This document shows, one piece after another, positions 1 to 12,016 of a DNA stretch of 64,000 bases. The DNA comes from Amyelois transitella (taxonomy: Eukaryota > Arthropoda > Insecta > Lepidoptera > Pyralidae), in contig NC_083506.1 of assembly GCF_032362555.1 (NCBI RefSeq), positions 1,597,501 to 1,661,500 on the forward strand, in the 5' to 3' direction. Position 1 is the stretch's first letter; every line of letters starts with the position of its first letter. The notes beneath the pieces are model-generated. The model did not search any database and was not told the origin of the DNA. It was given only the letters and a program-made list of their open reading frames with translations. The translations under genes and the position numbers were made by a program.

Positions 1-58
1 AATAGGGTTTAAATATTATATATTATCTATTTAGGAAAATCAGAGAACTAGAATCAAA
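1..58 (+). promoter_or_regulatory. 5' leader of gamma-tubulin
   Basis: This short stretch precedes the gamma-tubulin ATG. A pyrimidine-rich run ending in TTTAG at about position 34 could be the acceptor of an intron in the 5' UTR, so the true transcription start may lie outside the window. Confidence 0.35.
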
Positions 59-3000
59 ATGCCCAGTGAAATGATAACGCTCCAACTTGGCCAGTGCGGC
101 AATCAAAGTAAGTTGTAAACCGTTAGCATCTATTACTAAAAAGTAACAAACGTTAAATTCTTTTTTTACATTATTGCAGTTGGCTTCGAGTTTTGGAAGC
201 AACTATGCATAGAACATGGGATATCTCCGGAGGGTATCCTGGAGGAGTTCGCGTCCGCTGGTTCTGATAGGAAGGACGTGTTTTTCTACCAAGCGGACGA
301 TGATCACTACATCCCGCGCGCTGTCTTGTTGGACTTGGAACCTCGTGTTATTCATACTATAATGAATTCCCCGTATGCTAAGGTACACATAACACCTCTT
401 TTCCAGAGAGAAACTATACATCTACTTTCCATGATCATTGCATTCTTCTTAACATTACGACTATTTAATGAGTGATTTGATTTTCTTTGAGCAGTATAAT
501 CTGTAAGTAGATCTACCTGCACATATCCATATTATTGTATCTATGGTTGACAGCATATAAACCTATCCAATCAAATTCACTGCTAATTTACCTCTATTAC
601 CACTTTAAAATAGATCTATGCAGGGTAATCTGACATAAGATTAGTACTAATAATACAGCTAAACTTTAAATTTTATTTCAGCTGTATAACCCTGAAAATG
701 TATACTTATCAAAGCATGGCGGTGGAGCAGGTAACAACTGGGCTTCAGGGTTCGCTCAAGGGGAGAAACTGAATGAGGAGGTGTTTGATATCATCAACAG
801 GGAAGCTGATGGCAGTGATAATTTGGAAGTATGTACCTAGCTTCATTGAATTTCTTTATAAAGTCTTGTGTCTACTTCCTACTGGCTTTAATCCCAGTTG
901 CATCCTCACCTCTCTGGAAGGCCCGTGTATGCCTGTGACCATAGATCCTGGATTGGGTGAGTCTGACCTCCACAAACTTTGGTAAGCCTTATGTATTGGA
1001 TTCATAGTTACACATTCAGTTGCCTGAATGTGCAGGATTCCTCATGATGTTTAACATACAACACAAGTCAAATATTATGTTTATTATGTTTTTAGAAATC
1101 AAATATGTAGTCTCAAAACACTGGGTTATATTGTACCACTCTGTTACAGAAAAAGAAAAAACAATTTTTATTGCTAATTTGAATACTTAATTTGGCTACT
1201 TAATAGTGATGAGTAGATTTGTGTTAATTACTCTTTTCAGTTAAAACTGTTGTGAAGAACTGCATCACTTGTTTTCCTTTTCAGGGCTTTGTGCTGTGTC
1301 ACTCAATAGCCGGAGGCACTGGCTCCGGCATGGGTTCTTACATACTGGAGCACCTCTCAGACAGGTTCCCCAAGAAGCTGGTGCAAACTTACAGTGTGTT
1401 CCCTAACCTGGACGAAATAAGGTATTTCTTTCTTTCTTGCCAGCTTTTTAACAACAACAAGAAAGGGGGTTATCATATCGAGTACACCATACGAGTCACT
1501 GGTAACAAACTGCCTGGTGCCACAAAAATTAAACATTTCATTCTGGAAATGTCTGATATAATGTCAAAAATGAATTGTCTTACAGTGACGTGGTGGTCCA
1601 GCCCTACAACTCGCTTCTCACCCTGAAGCGGCTCACAGAGAGCGCCGACTGCGTCATGGTGCTGGATAACACTGCTTTGAACAGGATCGCCAGCGACCGG
1701 CTACATATACAGAATCCTTCGTTCGCGCAAATCAATACCCTTGTCTCGACTATTATGAGTGCCAGCACTGCTACACTAAGGTAAGGTTTTGTTTGTGTTT
1801 TCTTATTTGTATTCACATATAAAAAAAAATTAAGTACGTCCTGGTAAAGGGTCAGGTCAAAAGTACCCAAAACCGCCGAGCTTGCATGAAGAGAGTTATG
1901 AATGTGGATGAAGCGAAGGAAGTATGCAGAGTTCGTGGCAAATGGAAAGAGGTAGTCTTTGCCTACCCCTCCGGGAAAGAGGCGTGATTTTTATGTATGT
2001 ATGTATTAAAAAAAGACCACTCATAAACTGCTGTTGCAATTTTAAAGACATTGGGATTTGTAATAACTGAATTACCTATAATATACATATATATCACTGA
2101 TATAATCGAAAGTTGGGTTCTCTGGATATTAGTTTTACTAGTGTCCCGTCCTGTCTTTAACCTTATCTCACAAAAATGACAGAACTTCTCTCGAAGAACT
2201 CTCGAAATGTCTGAAGGACAATGTTGAGCTGTTTCTGATATCCTATATAATTCATTGAAGGTACTCTCAGCTGCATGGCTCCATGATGGATTCAAAGAGT
2301 GACAGGTTTAGAAGTTAGATCCTTAGTAGCCTTTAACGACATCCATGGAAAGATATGAAGTGGTTCCATTTTAACTACTTGAAAGCACATCATGGAACTT
2401 CTAAAATTTTATTTATGTTTGCAGGTACCCATCGTACATGAACAATGACCTAATAAGCCTGGTGGCGCCTCTCATCCCCACTCCTCGGCTACACTTCCTG
2501 ATGACAGGGTACACGCCGCTCACGGCCGACCATGAACTTAATACAGTGAGTTTTATAGAAACACTCCAAAAACTTCATTCCATGCATTACACCCACTTAC
2601 CTGGGATTTAGGTGGCGTGTGGTTCCCGGCACCATTGAAAAAAAAGAATAGGACCACTCCATCTCTTTCCCATGGATGTGGTAAAAGGCGACTATGGTAT
2701 AGGTTTACAAACTTGGGATTATTTTTTAGGCGGTGGGCTAGCAACCAGTCACTATTTGAATCTCAATTCCATCATTAAGCTGAACGTGGCCATTTAGTCT
2801 TTTCAAGACTGTAAGCTCTGCCTACCCCACAAGGGATATAGACGGGACCATATGTATGTACCTGGGATTACTCCATCTGGGATTCTTCTTTTAGGCGATG
2901 GACTAGCAACCTGTCACTATTCGAATCTCAATTCTATCATTAAGTTATACAGCTGAACGTGGGCTATTAGTCTTTTCAAGACTATTGGCTCTGTCTAACC

Positions 3001-6000
3001 CGCAAGAGTTGGAAAGTACATATACAAAATAAACAATGTTGTAAAGATTTTGAAGGATTTTTAATCAAAATCAACTTATATTTGTGGCGACGTCTCTACG
3101 CCACAAGTCACAACAGCCAATGACGCGGCGCTATCAGCCAATAACAGCGAAGAGCCTGAATCGCGCAAGCAAAGATTTTACAGATATGGAGTATATATGT
3201 ATACAACCTCCGACACAACATCGTCTGTTGCGCGGTCCACCAGCCTACAGGGAGATCTTCCCTTTGGTCGGGGCAAGCCGGAATCATTATGTATGATACA
3301 TTACATACATCATAGTTTCGTTCTAAACAAAAAAAAAATGCTATTTTCTCAGGCGCCGAAGATCCGAAAAACGACAGTATTGGACGTGATGCAAAGGTTA
3401 CTGCAGCCAAAGAACATGATGGTGTCCCTCAGCCCGGACAGGACCAATCAGCACTGTTACATATCTATACTCAACATTATACAGGTAAAATATTATTATT
3501 GACAAGGATGTCATTTAATATTTATAAAAAAGAATATAGTCGTATTCTTTTTTATAAATATAAAATGACATGAATAGGACTACTCCATCTCGTTCTCATG
3601 GATGTCGTAAAAGGCGACTAAGGTATAGGCTTTTAAACATGGGATTCTTTTAGACGATGGGCTAGCAACCTGTCACTATTTGGGTCTCAATTCTATCATC
3701 AAGCCAAAAAGCTGAACGTGGCCTATCAGTCTTTTCGGGACTATTGGCTCCGTCTACCCCGCAAGGGATATAGACGTGACTATATGTATGTTATGTTTGT
3801 CATTTTATTTGTGTGTTGTAGATTTGTACATATATGCATTATAGGTTTATGTGTGTGTGTATACATATTTATGTACACAAAATTATATGCAGGAGCATTT
3901 AATACAGTAATTCTAGTACAAAGGTGCTACTTATTTCAATAGAAATCTCTGAACTTTTTTATTCGTTTAAAATTTTATTTAGCCTCAAACACACACAAAG
4001 TACAATACGTGGACTACTAAGCAGCAATTGCTCAAAAGTAGCATGCTTTCGTGCTACTAACTAGCATGTGTAACTGTACCATAATGCTAATAATATGAAC
4101 AATAAATATAAATATACATACATACATACATATGGTCACGTCTATATCCCTTGCGGGGTAGACAGAGCCAACAGTGTTGAAAAGACTGAATGGCCACGTT
4201 CAGCTATTTGGCTTAACAATAGCCGGTTCAGCTATTTGGCTTAACAATAGAATTGAGATTCAACTAGTGACAGGTTGCTAGCCCATCGCCTAAAAAAGAA
4301 TCCCGAGTTTGTAAGCCTATCCCTTAGTCGCCTTTTACGACATCCATGGGAAAGAGATGGAGTGGTCCTATTCTTTTTTGTATTGGTGCCGGGAGCCACA
4401 CGGCACATATAAATGTGAGTGCACGTAATCTTAGTAAGGCGTTCTATATTATACCAGCAAGTTAACAGACTAACAAGTGGCCATTGTGCAGGGTGAAGTA
4501 GACCCGTCGCAGGTTCACAAGTCGCTGCAGCGGATCCGCGAGCGGAAGCTGGCGTCGTTCATCCCGTGGGGGCCCGCCTCCATCCAGGTGGCTCTGTCGC
4601 GCCGCTCGCCCTACGTGCACGCCTCCCACAAGGTCTCCGGCCTGCTGCTGGCCAACCACACCAATATTTCATCGGTAAGTGAATACATACATACATACAT
4701 AAAATCACGCCTCTTTCCCGGAGGGGTAGGCAGAGACTACCTCTTTCCACTTGCCACGATCTCTGCATATTTCCTTCGCTTCATCCACATTCATAACTCT
4801 CTTCATGCAAGCTCGGCGGTTTCGGGTACTTTTGACCTGACCCTTTACCAGGACGTCCTTAATTTGATCAAGATACGTTCGTCTAGGTTTTCCCACGGTA
4901 AGTGAATAAAAATATTTATTATATGGGACAGAGTAATAAGGTAACAACTAACAGCGACTAAGGGATAGGGACTTACCTATAAACTTGGGAATCTTCTTTT
5001 AGGCGACGTGCTAGCAACCTGTCACTATTTTAATGTCATGTCGTATCTTTCTGTCTTGACTGTGGCACAGGGTGTCGCAGGGGATATAGACGTGATTATA
5101 TTTATGTATGTTTGTAGTAAACAGATTGAGTTAACCACGAAACTTCATTATACTTGTATATGTATAGAGCTTCTTAATTTTTTTAAATCTCCGCCCACCT
5201 ACATTAATTGAGTTTTCGACATTTTTTCCCCCTGTGTGACACTCACCAATAAACCCGTTTCCAGCTGTTCGACCGCTGCCTGCAGCAGTACGACAAGCTG
5301 CGCAAGCGCGAGGCGTTCCTGGAGCAGTTCCGCAAGGAGCCGATGTTCAAGGAGTCGCTGGAGGAGTTCGACGAGTCCCGCGGCGTGGTGGACGACCTGG
5401 TGCAGGAGTACCAGGCCGCCGCCACGCCCGACTACGTGCACTGGAGCCCGGGTCAGTTGTTTGTAATAGATACCTTTATTGCATAGAAATTTACACAGTA
5501 ACAAGTACAACATAAAATAGTAAGTACATAGTTATAATAGAAACATGTTGTTTTGTCTTATAGACCAGGTTTGATGATGGTGATTCAGTTTCGAACTCAA
5601 TCTGTGTTATTTGTCCCGTTTATTGAGTACACAGATTAACGACTGTAACACACATGTAACTTTACATCTGTAAAAATGTATTCAGCTTAATATGGCGGTG
5701 TATCCCTGAGTGGGCGTGGTGTATGCTCCGCCCCTCATAACAAAAAAATACCCGAAAACATAAATTTACGCCAATCAATATCTCTAACGTGATACGCAAA
5801 TGACCGTGAATTTGGTGCTTTATAGACAAATACCTAAAGCTACATAAAATACTACAGCTACATACTTCGTGTAAAAATTTGACTCACCCAATCCAGGATC
5901 TATGGTCAAAGGCATACCCCGGGCTCCTCTCCAGAGCGGTGAGGATGCAACCGAGACTAAAAGCCAGGAGAAAGAAGACCTAAAACTATGTTATTTGTTT

Positions 6001-6027
6001 CGTTTTTCAGAGAGCAGCCAAATATAA
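59..6027 (+). CDS. gammaTub23C: gamma-tubulin, 10 exons, 456 aa
   Basis: Gamma-tubulin forms the ring complex that nucleates microtubules at centrosomes and spindles. Exons by splice signals: 59-107, 180-382, 682-828, 1285-1421, 1586-1780, 2425-2545, 3353-3484, 4492-4674, 5265-5451, 6011-6027. The sum is 1371 nt, giving 456 residues plus stop, close to the family length of about 457. The N terminus [16 protein letters not shown] and the tubulin GTP-binding motif GGTGSG (residues 143-148) are clear. The stretch [20 protein letters not shown] is specific to gamma- rather than alpha- or beta-tubulin. The last coding exon holds only five residues (ESSQI); it is the least certain part. A polyadenylation signal AATAAA lies at 6215. 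Introns carry repeats of families A, B and E and one solo LTR. The symbol follows the fly orthologue. Confidence 0.96.
870..1052 (+). repeat. dispersed repeat family E (intron 3 of gamma-tubulin)
   Basis: Shares long blocks (GACCATAGATCCTGGATTGG, CTGAATGTGCAGG) with copies at 5885, 23870, 52360 and 57136. I infer a retroposed lepidopteran element, of LINE or SINE origin. Confidence 0.6.
1829..2005 (+). repeat. family B: LINE 3' end fragment
   Basis: Reads across the C-terminal end of a LINE reverse-transcriptase ORF ([15 protein letters not shown]-like, ending in a PSGKEA-like tail) and then enters a TATGTATG tail. It lies in intron 5 of gamma-tubulin. The family recurs about eleven times in this window, all 5'-truncated. 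Confidence 0.7.
2615..2860 (+). repeat. family A repeat, near full length
   Basis: Begins GTGTGGTTCCCGGCACC, contains GGCGATGGGCTAGCAACC-like and GAACGTGGCC blocks, and ends GGGATATAGACG followed by a TATGTATG tail. It has no ORF, is about 245 bp, and is probably a SINE or a LINE tail. Confidence 0.7.
2861..3015 (+). repeat. family A repeat, partial, directly behind another copy
   Basis: The second half of the family A consensus follows the previous copy without a gap. This is best explained by tandem duplication or nested insertion. Confidence 0.6.
3083..3290 (+). mobile_element. solo LTR-like fossil (TGTGGCG family), copy 1
   Basis: Starts TGTGGCGAC and carries the shared body with a TATA-like stretch (about 3188-3205) and the ACCTCCGACACAACATCG block. 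It is an old solo LTR in intron 6 of gamma-tubulin, diverged at its right end. Better-bounded copies lie at 50806 and 55549. Confidence 0.5.
3570..3796 (+). repeat. family A repeat
   Basis: Runs from the ACTACTCCATCTCG block to GGGATATAGACGTGAC and a short TATG tail, in intron 7 of gamma-tubulin. Confidence 0.65.
4114..4406 (-). repeat. family A repeat with internal duplication
   Basis: Reverse orientation, starting with a CATACATACATA tail and ending at the GTGCCGGGAGCCACACGGCA head. A block of about 30 bp (TTCAGCTATTTGGCTTAACA) occurs twice in tandem near 4200-4250, making this copy longer than the others. Confidence 0.65.
4684..4902 (-). repeat. family B: LINE 3' end fragment
   Basis: A CATACATACATACATA tail followed by the reverse complement of a LINE ORF end. 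Read on the minus strand, about 60 codons stay open ([15 protein letters not shown] through PSGKEA) and end at a stop before the tail. Inserted just after exon 8 of gamma-tubulin; one of the better-preserved copies here. Confidence 0.75.
4955..5113 (+). repeat. family A repeat, partial
   Basis: The 3' part of family A, ending GGGATATAGACGTGATTATA and a TATG tail, in intron 8 of gamma-tubulin. Confidence 0.55.
5885..5985 (-). repeat. family E repeat, partial
   Basis: Reverse orientation copy of the GGATCCAGGATTGGGTGAG-type block, in the last intron of gamma-tubulin. Confidence 0.55.
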
Positions 6028-8737
6028 CAAACGGTAAACGGAACAACGGAATAACGTTTATAACTTCAGCACGAGATGAACAGGGCCGGGTGCCCGGAAA
6101 ATGGAGGATGTAAACTCACTCGTTATTAATTTATGTGTAGACAAGTGCCATTTTAATTTGTTATCATTATCATGCGATAACATTGTTAATGCTCGAATAT
6201 ATTACTAAAAACGTAATAAAACAGTAATTTTTCGTTTATTCTTTCATTCTAAAACCCCTATTTTGGCGATTTGAGTGCATATCTGTAACTACTAGCGGAA
6301 TCAGCTTAGGATTGTGGCGACATCTCTAATAACAGTGAAGAGTCTAAATCGCGCAAGCAGATTTCACGGATGGGAGCATATTTACAACCTCCGAGACATC
6401 GTCTGTCGCGCGGTTCTCCAGGCATCACACCAGCCTGGCAGAAGATCTACCCTTTGTTGAGCCCGAACTATCGCTCCCGCTAGTGTTATTTTTTATAGCA
6501 GTATCATCAATCAATATTATCAACAAAAAAGGTATCTTGTAAATACAATTCCAAATAGTAATTAACTTATCTAGATTTTTACAAATTTCCTCGTTGTAAA
6601 TTTATTTAACTTTAAATAAATCCAACGTTAAAAATCATCTAAGATATTTTTTCTAGTTTCACCAAATGAAAGAAATAAAAAAAAATATGTAGAACTTTGT
6701 ACATTATTCCGATTTCTGTGGACAGTTTATCCATTTATGATGTAATAAAAATAAAACATTTTGTTTTTATACCAAGAATTTATTTTAATTATACACCCTA
6801 ACTCCGACATTCCCTTACTCCGGTACATATATCACACCTGTGCGATCACATGAAACAATTTTACGCCTCTGTGCAACTTGGGATTTACCTATCATTGCTA
6901 TATTTAACACAAGACAATAATAAAGAAAAATGATATAAATTACAATGGAATAAGGTTCAACAATGACTTGTCTGCTTACAAAATTTTTTCTCAAGTTTGG
7001 GCCGATTTAGGACACCTTGCCTCGCCTAGCACGTTCACTGGGTACTGGCCCATCCAATAGGCGTAGTAATAAATCGGTGTTTCGTTGAATTCTGTGACAA
7101 TATTAGCGAAAGTTTTATGACTGGCGTAATGCTGTTCTTTATATTGACCCAAAATAATAGTGCTCTTAACAATTAACATATACTAATAAAACGACATATT
7201 ACGTTCATTACAAAAATAAAGTCAATTCTTCAATGACGTCAATATCTATCTAAATACATCCCACAGCTGTACTAGAGAACTAACAATTTATCGCCTTACT
7301 TTAAACACATTATCAATTATTATTTATGGCAATTATGTACAGAGACCTTGTGATACTGCCTTTACAATCAATTATAAAAGTTAATGTAGACTTATCCAGT
7401 TATTGTGCTGGATTTAAAAAAAATTACTCATTGTTAACATAGCTTTGTGTGGCCAAAAACGAAATTTTGGATAATGTTAAAATAAGTAAGTGATTTATTT
7501 CTTTTATAAATATTTACTATTTCTTGAACTGTGTAAATTTCTGTGCAATAAAGATATTACAAACAAGCAATCAATTTATATTAATGGTCAATGCTAGAAT
7601 GCACATCACAGATCGCATACAAAAACTGGATGAGTTCAAATTAACCTTGAGATATCATCATAATGCAATACAAGTTTATATGATCCTAATGTACTACAAT
7701 GACATTCAATGAATTCATAATTTTCGAATGATTCTATAAGGACACACATTTTACGAGTATGTACAGCGAAGTTACATGAAATGGATATGCTATGAGGAAT
7801 TTATTAATGTTTTTCATTTTATTAAAAATATCAATGAAATATTGAATGCAGGTATTATAACTTGGGCGTCAACAAGGAGAAAATTAAATTTAAGAGAAGT
7901 AACAAGATGTGTTAGTTTGATATAAAATCTTTTATTAAAATGAAAAATACGCATAAATAATTTTCCAAAGTAAGCACGTCTCTATTACTTCTATCCATAT
8001 TGACAACAACAGTTTAGGCAAACGAATGTAACTTGCACAACAGAAATACACACATCCCCACCCACTTCACTATATCTAAATTTATACATTAATATAACAG
8101 TTGTTTTTATAAAAGTTTCGTTAAAATTTCAACATAGAACATTTATATGTACCATCGAAATAATTGTGAATCACATGGTCAAAAACATTCTGTGCTCTAA
8201 AGGAGATACGTGATGAAAACTAAACTAACACAAATACTACAATAGAGTGCAGACATTGATACGATAATGAGTATAAAAACCTACCTTGTTGCTTGAAGTT
8301 ATGACTGCACTGCAAAGTTGCCTTAATAGTTTTAATGAAAACATGTCTAGATAACAAAAAAACATACAAGTCACTTTAAGGATGAGGTGTCAATGCACAA
8401 AACTTGTAGCTATTTAAAAGTGGATGAATAAAAAAACATCACGTGACTCGTTATTCCGCCAATAAAAGTTATCATTTTGTATCTGTGGTACGACGCCATT
8501 GGGCGAATTATAAGTCACGTGGTTTTAATTCTATTCTAAAAACTTTGATTAATGGAACTCATCAATAAAAACATAGCTGATATTACTTGAAATATATATA
8601 AATGAATGATCATTGTAAATAGGGGTTTTTATGCTCGATTGATAGAATGAAAAGCATGTCGTAATGCGACGCGTAAGCGAAATGATAATATGTAATTATG
8701 AGAGGCGCGTGCGGACGCCAACCGACACCGCGACGGG
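6028..8737. other. intergenic: two convergent 3' ends
   Basis: Holds the gamma-tubulin 3' UTR (AATAAA at 6215), a solo LTR-like fossil at about 6313, then about 2.2 kb of AT-rich DNA without a convincing ORF. Part is likely the 3' UTR of endosulfine, which is transcribed toward it. Confidence 0.5.
6313..6482 (+). mobile_element. solo LTR-like fossil (TGTGGCG family), copy 2
   Basis: Starts TGTGGCGACATCTCTA and ends near CGCTCCCGC. It is shorter than copies at 50806 and 55549, consistent with age and internal loss. No internal retroelement genes lie beside it. Confidence 0.5.
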
Positions 8738-10364
8738 CTAGGATGTCTGGCTCGGTGGCTGGAACTTGGGCTGCAAATAAAAACAAGTTATATAAATTCA
8801 AGACTTTATACTCTTAGTCATGACGGTTAATCCCTGTTACATCCTATCCTTTTTGGAGTGGAGATTGGGGCGCGCATTTTGACCATTGGAAATGTCATTT
8901 CAATCAATTTGTACCTGTTTGCTGTTTGGTTTCCCATGGATTTCTTACAAGGCCACCAAGGAATATGCTTATAAACATGGGATTCCTCTTCAAGGCGATT
9001 GGGCTAGTAACCCGTCACTATTTGATCACGCAACGGATATAGACGTGACTATATGTACGAGTATGTATGTTGAACCTGTTTGACCAAACACACTATGGCT
9101 AGTGCTACAGAGGCTGTCAAAAAAGTTTTTGCTTTATCACAATCAATCGAAAATGAAATTATGTAGTCTCTGACACCTCCTCAAGCTTAAATTTTGGCTT
9201 TTAGAGCCAAACTTGATTACAACCACAAACAGCACTGGTGGTTAACACATATTTTGTGAGTTCAGAAGTTTAAGTTAGGATAGGTGAAGCAAAGCCAATA
9301 CCAAATTTCCAGATAAAAGTCTTTCAAGTATTTGTTTTACACTATTTTTCAGTATTTTTAGGTTTACCTATTAGATTTCACATGCCAATACATAACAACT
9401 CTACCTGTATGATAGACGTCTTTCTAACGGGAACTGTGTCGGGCGTGGGGATGGCGTCTCCGGTGGGAATCTTGGCGGGGACGGCGGGCGCTTTGAACGG
9501 CGCCGCGAGGTTCGCCGGCCGCTGCTTCGCCATCTGATAGTCACCAGAGTCGAAGAATTTTTGCTGGAAATTTATGTGTTGATCAGACGATGCACTGCGA
9601 AGTATGTACCATGTGATTGGTAGTTTTTTTTTGTTGCATTTGATGCATGAAGGCTATGAAGCGAAGTGCAGTTTTTGAAAATGACTAAGGGTCAAGAAAT
9701 ATAGTATTTACCAATATCTATACTAATATTTAAAGAGGTAAAGTTCATAACTTTGATTTACTGAAATGACCTTGAAAAGTTTCATTATTTATGGAAGTTA
9801 TAAACCATGTATGTACCATGGGTGTATCAGGGGCGGGCTGCTAGTATCAAATATAAAAGTACTGTAACACCTTTATAACTAACAAATTAAAAAATATTTA
9901 TTCAGAAACAGGAACAAGTACAATTAAATTATATAATAAAAAGGTTTATAATTATGTTTAAAATAAAGAAACTTACCCCTTTAGCAAGCCTCTTTTGAAG
10001 GAATGCCGAATGGCCTCCTGGACCCCTTCCCAACATTGCATTTGGGAATTTGGCCTTTAGTTTTGCTTCTTCTAACTTTTCCAATTCTTTTGGCTGTAAA
10101 ATTAGTAAAAAAGGCTTAGGTAACATTTCAATTTAAAGAACATAGATTACATTACATTTTAAATTTACAATACAAGACTTTAGAATTTAATGAACTTTGT
10201 TTTGAATTCAGGAGTAACATAAGCTACTTTTAGTCTTACAAATTGTGCTGGGAACAAAGTCCCATAACACAAAAGCACTTATAGAACAACTGCACACATA
10301 AGAGTGTAATTCCATTTGTACATACATCTTTTGGTGGTTCATTTTGATCTGGCGAGTCACTCAT
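8738..10364 (-). CDS. endos: alpha-endosulfine / ARPP-19, 4 coding exons, 115 aa
   Basis: Endosulfine, once phosphorylated by Greatwall kinase, inhibits PP2A-B55 and so allows mitotic entry and meiotic maturation. Coding exons in transcript order: 10326-10364, 9977-10093, 9405-9563, 8738-8770; all introns are phase 0 and the sum is 348 nt, 115 residues plus stop. The diagnostic Greatwall site FDSGDY is at residues 56-61, with the phospho-acceptor at Ser58. A PKA-type site RKTS is at residues 99-102, as in vertebrate ENSA. The segment [17 protein letters not shown] is conserved in the family. A clean acceptor (TTTGTTTTCAG, read on minus) lies six bases upstream of the ATG, so there is an intron in the 5' UTR. 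A possible donor for a non-coding first exon is AAG|GTAAAC at about 12319. Confidence 0.95.
8930..9072 (+). repeat. family A repeat, diverged
   Basis: Recognisable by the GGGCTAGTAACC and ATATAGACGTGACTATATG blocks; lies in the last intron of endosulfine. Confidence 0.5.
9717..9845 (+). mobile_element. small non-autonomous Helitron-like element
   Basis: Begins TCTATACTAATATTTAAAG after a host A and ends GGGCTGCTAG before a host T. This is the A|TC...CTAG|T structure of Helitrons, with a start close to the common lepidopteran non-autonomous family. It has no coding capacity and sits in intron 2 of endosulfine. Confidence 0.55.
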
Positions 10365-10444
10365 TGTTCCTGAAAACAAAGAAATTATATTAATTTTAAT
10401 ATCAAATATGTAGATTTTTAATAGCAGTGATACAAAACAAGCTT

Positions 10445-11865
10445 GGTCAGAGTGTCGGAAAGGGCGCGCACTTTTTTGGGACTTTTTGGAAATTTCACCT
10501 ATTTTTTTTTGCCCTATTAAGCCCTATTTTTTATGATGCCAGGGCTTAGGTATGACCAAAAGCATCCCTTAAAGTCATATAAACTTTTGCGCTGCATGCG
10601 ATATTTTCGGAGTTATACTCATTTTTTCGTCAATGGTTCTCAGGACTAGGACTTGGACTGTGGGACACAAACCCAACTGTGTTGGTTAGGTTAGGTTAGG
10701 CTATGAACCACACAAAGCGGAGCGAGCGGAGCGATCGAACTCAGTCAAAAAAGGTTAGGATAGGTTAGGTTTATATAGGTGTTAAAGAAATTATTTTTAA
10801 GGGTCCGACCTATGAACTTTTTTTGTAAACCCCCTTAAATAAGGATAACGTAAAAGAAGTAACGATATCTCTGGAACTATTACCCGCAGCGATAAAGTTC
10901 ATATGACCTTAAGGGATGCTTTTGGTCATATCTAAGCCTTGGCATCATAAAAAATAGGGCTTAATAGGGCATAAAAAAAACATTTTTTTTTTCTAAGTGT
11001 CGTCTCGTCGGAGCTATTGTAGCAAAGGGTGCACAGGACTTGTCATATTTTCGAAGGTTGCGATGTCATGATGAGCCCCCATTTTTACATCGCCAATGCA
11101 TAGACGTGATCTTGGCCAGCAACGTTTGTATGGGACACTTTTTTGTAAACCCCCCCCCCCCCCTTCACCCCCTAAATAAGGATTATATAAAAGAAGTGAC
11201 CATATCTCTGAAACTATGACCCGCAGCGAAAAACTTCATACGACCTTAGGGGATGCTTTTGGTCGCCTCTAAGCCCTGGCATCATAAAAAATAGGTCTTA
11301 ATAGAAGTAAAAAAAAATCATTTTTTTTTTCTAAGTGTCGCCTCGTCGGAGCTATTGTAGCAAAGGGTGCACAGGACTTAGTCATATTTTCGAAGGTTGC
11401 GATGTCATGATGAGCCCCCATTTTTACATCGCCAATGCATAGACGTGGTCTTGGCCAGCAACGTTTGTATGGGACACTTTTTTGTAAACCCCCCCCTTCA
11501 CCCCCTAAATAAGGATTATGTAAAAGAAGTGACCATATCTCTGGAACTATGACCCGCAGCGAAAAACTTCATATGACCTTAGGGGATGCTTTTGGTCGCA
11601 TCTTAGCCCTGGCATCATAAAAAATAGGGCTTAATAGGGCATAAAAAATCGGCGAAATTTTTCTGTCCTGAGAACCATTGACGAAAAAATGAGTATAACT
11701 CCGAAAATATCGCATGCAGCGCAAAAGTTTATATGACCTTAAGGGATGCTTTTGGTCATACCTAAGCCCTGGCATCATAAAAAATAGGGCTTAATAGGGC
11801 AAAAAAAAAATCGGCGAAATTTTTCTAAGTCCCAAAAAGTGCGCACCCTTTCGTATACCCTAACC
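10445..11865. mobile_element. foldback DNA transposon with 8-bp target duplication
   Basis: Flanked by the perfect 8-bp direct repeat ACAAGCTT (10437-10444 and 11866-11873). The ends are inverted: GGTCAGAGTGTCGGAAAGGG on the left, and GGTTAGGGTATACGAAAGGG as the reverse complement of the right. The inverted similarity extends about 195 bp inward on each side. Inside are two tandem units of about 340 bp (roughly 10990-11330 and 11331-11660), each with a GGGATGCTTTTGGTC block that also recurs in both terminal repeats. It has no transposase. The 8-bp duplication fits hAT, P or Merlin-type elements; the family cannot be fixed from the ends alone. Confidence 0.85.
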
Positions 11866-11891
11866 ACAAGCTTAGTTGCTTCTTTATTAAT

Positions 11892-12016
11892 ACGTAAAGG
11901 GTACGTAAGAGAACAAAAGGAAACATTGCAAGTAAGAGTACTCCAAACAATTGCTTGCATGAGGAGTTATGAATGCAGATGAAGCAAAATAAGTATGAAG
12001 AGATTGTGGAAAGAGG
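11892..12016 (+). repeat. family B LINE remnant, strongly decayed
   Basis: Matches the GCTTGCATGAGGAGTTATGAATG-type part of family B only loosely; the tail is lost. Confidence 0.35.

Noticed and set aside
5199-5513. Minus-strand ORF opposite gamma-tubulin exon 9 (104 codons)
   Set aside because: Shadow of the GC-rich coding exon on the plus strand; leucine/glutamine runs come from CTG/CAG periodicity.
10683-10705. GGTTAGGTTAGG run, like the insect telomere repeat
   Set aside because: Only three units and inside the foldback transposon; common in insect DNA and no sign of a telomere junction.
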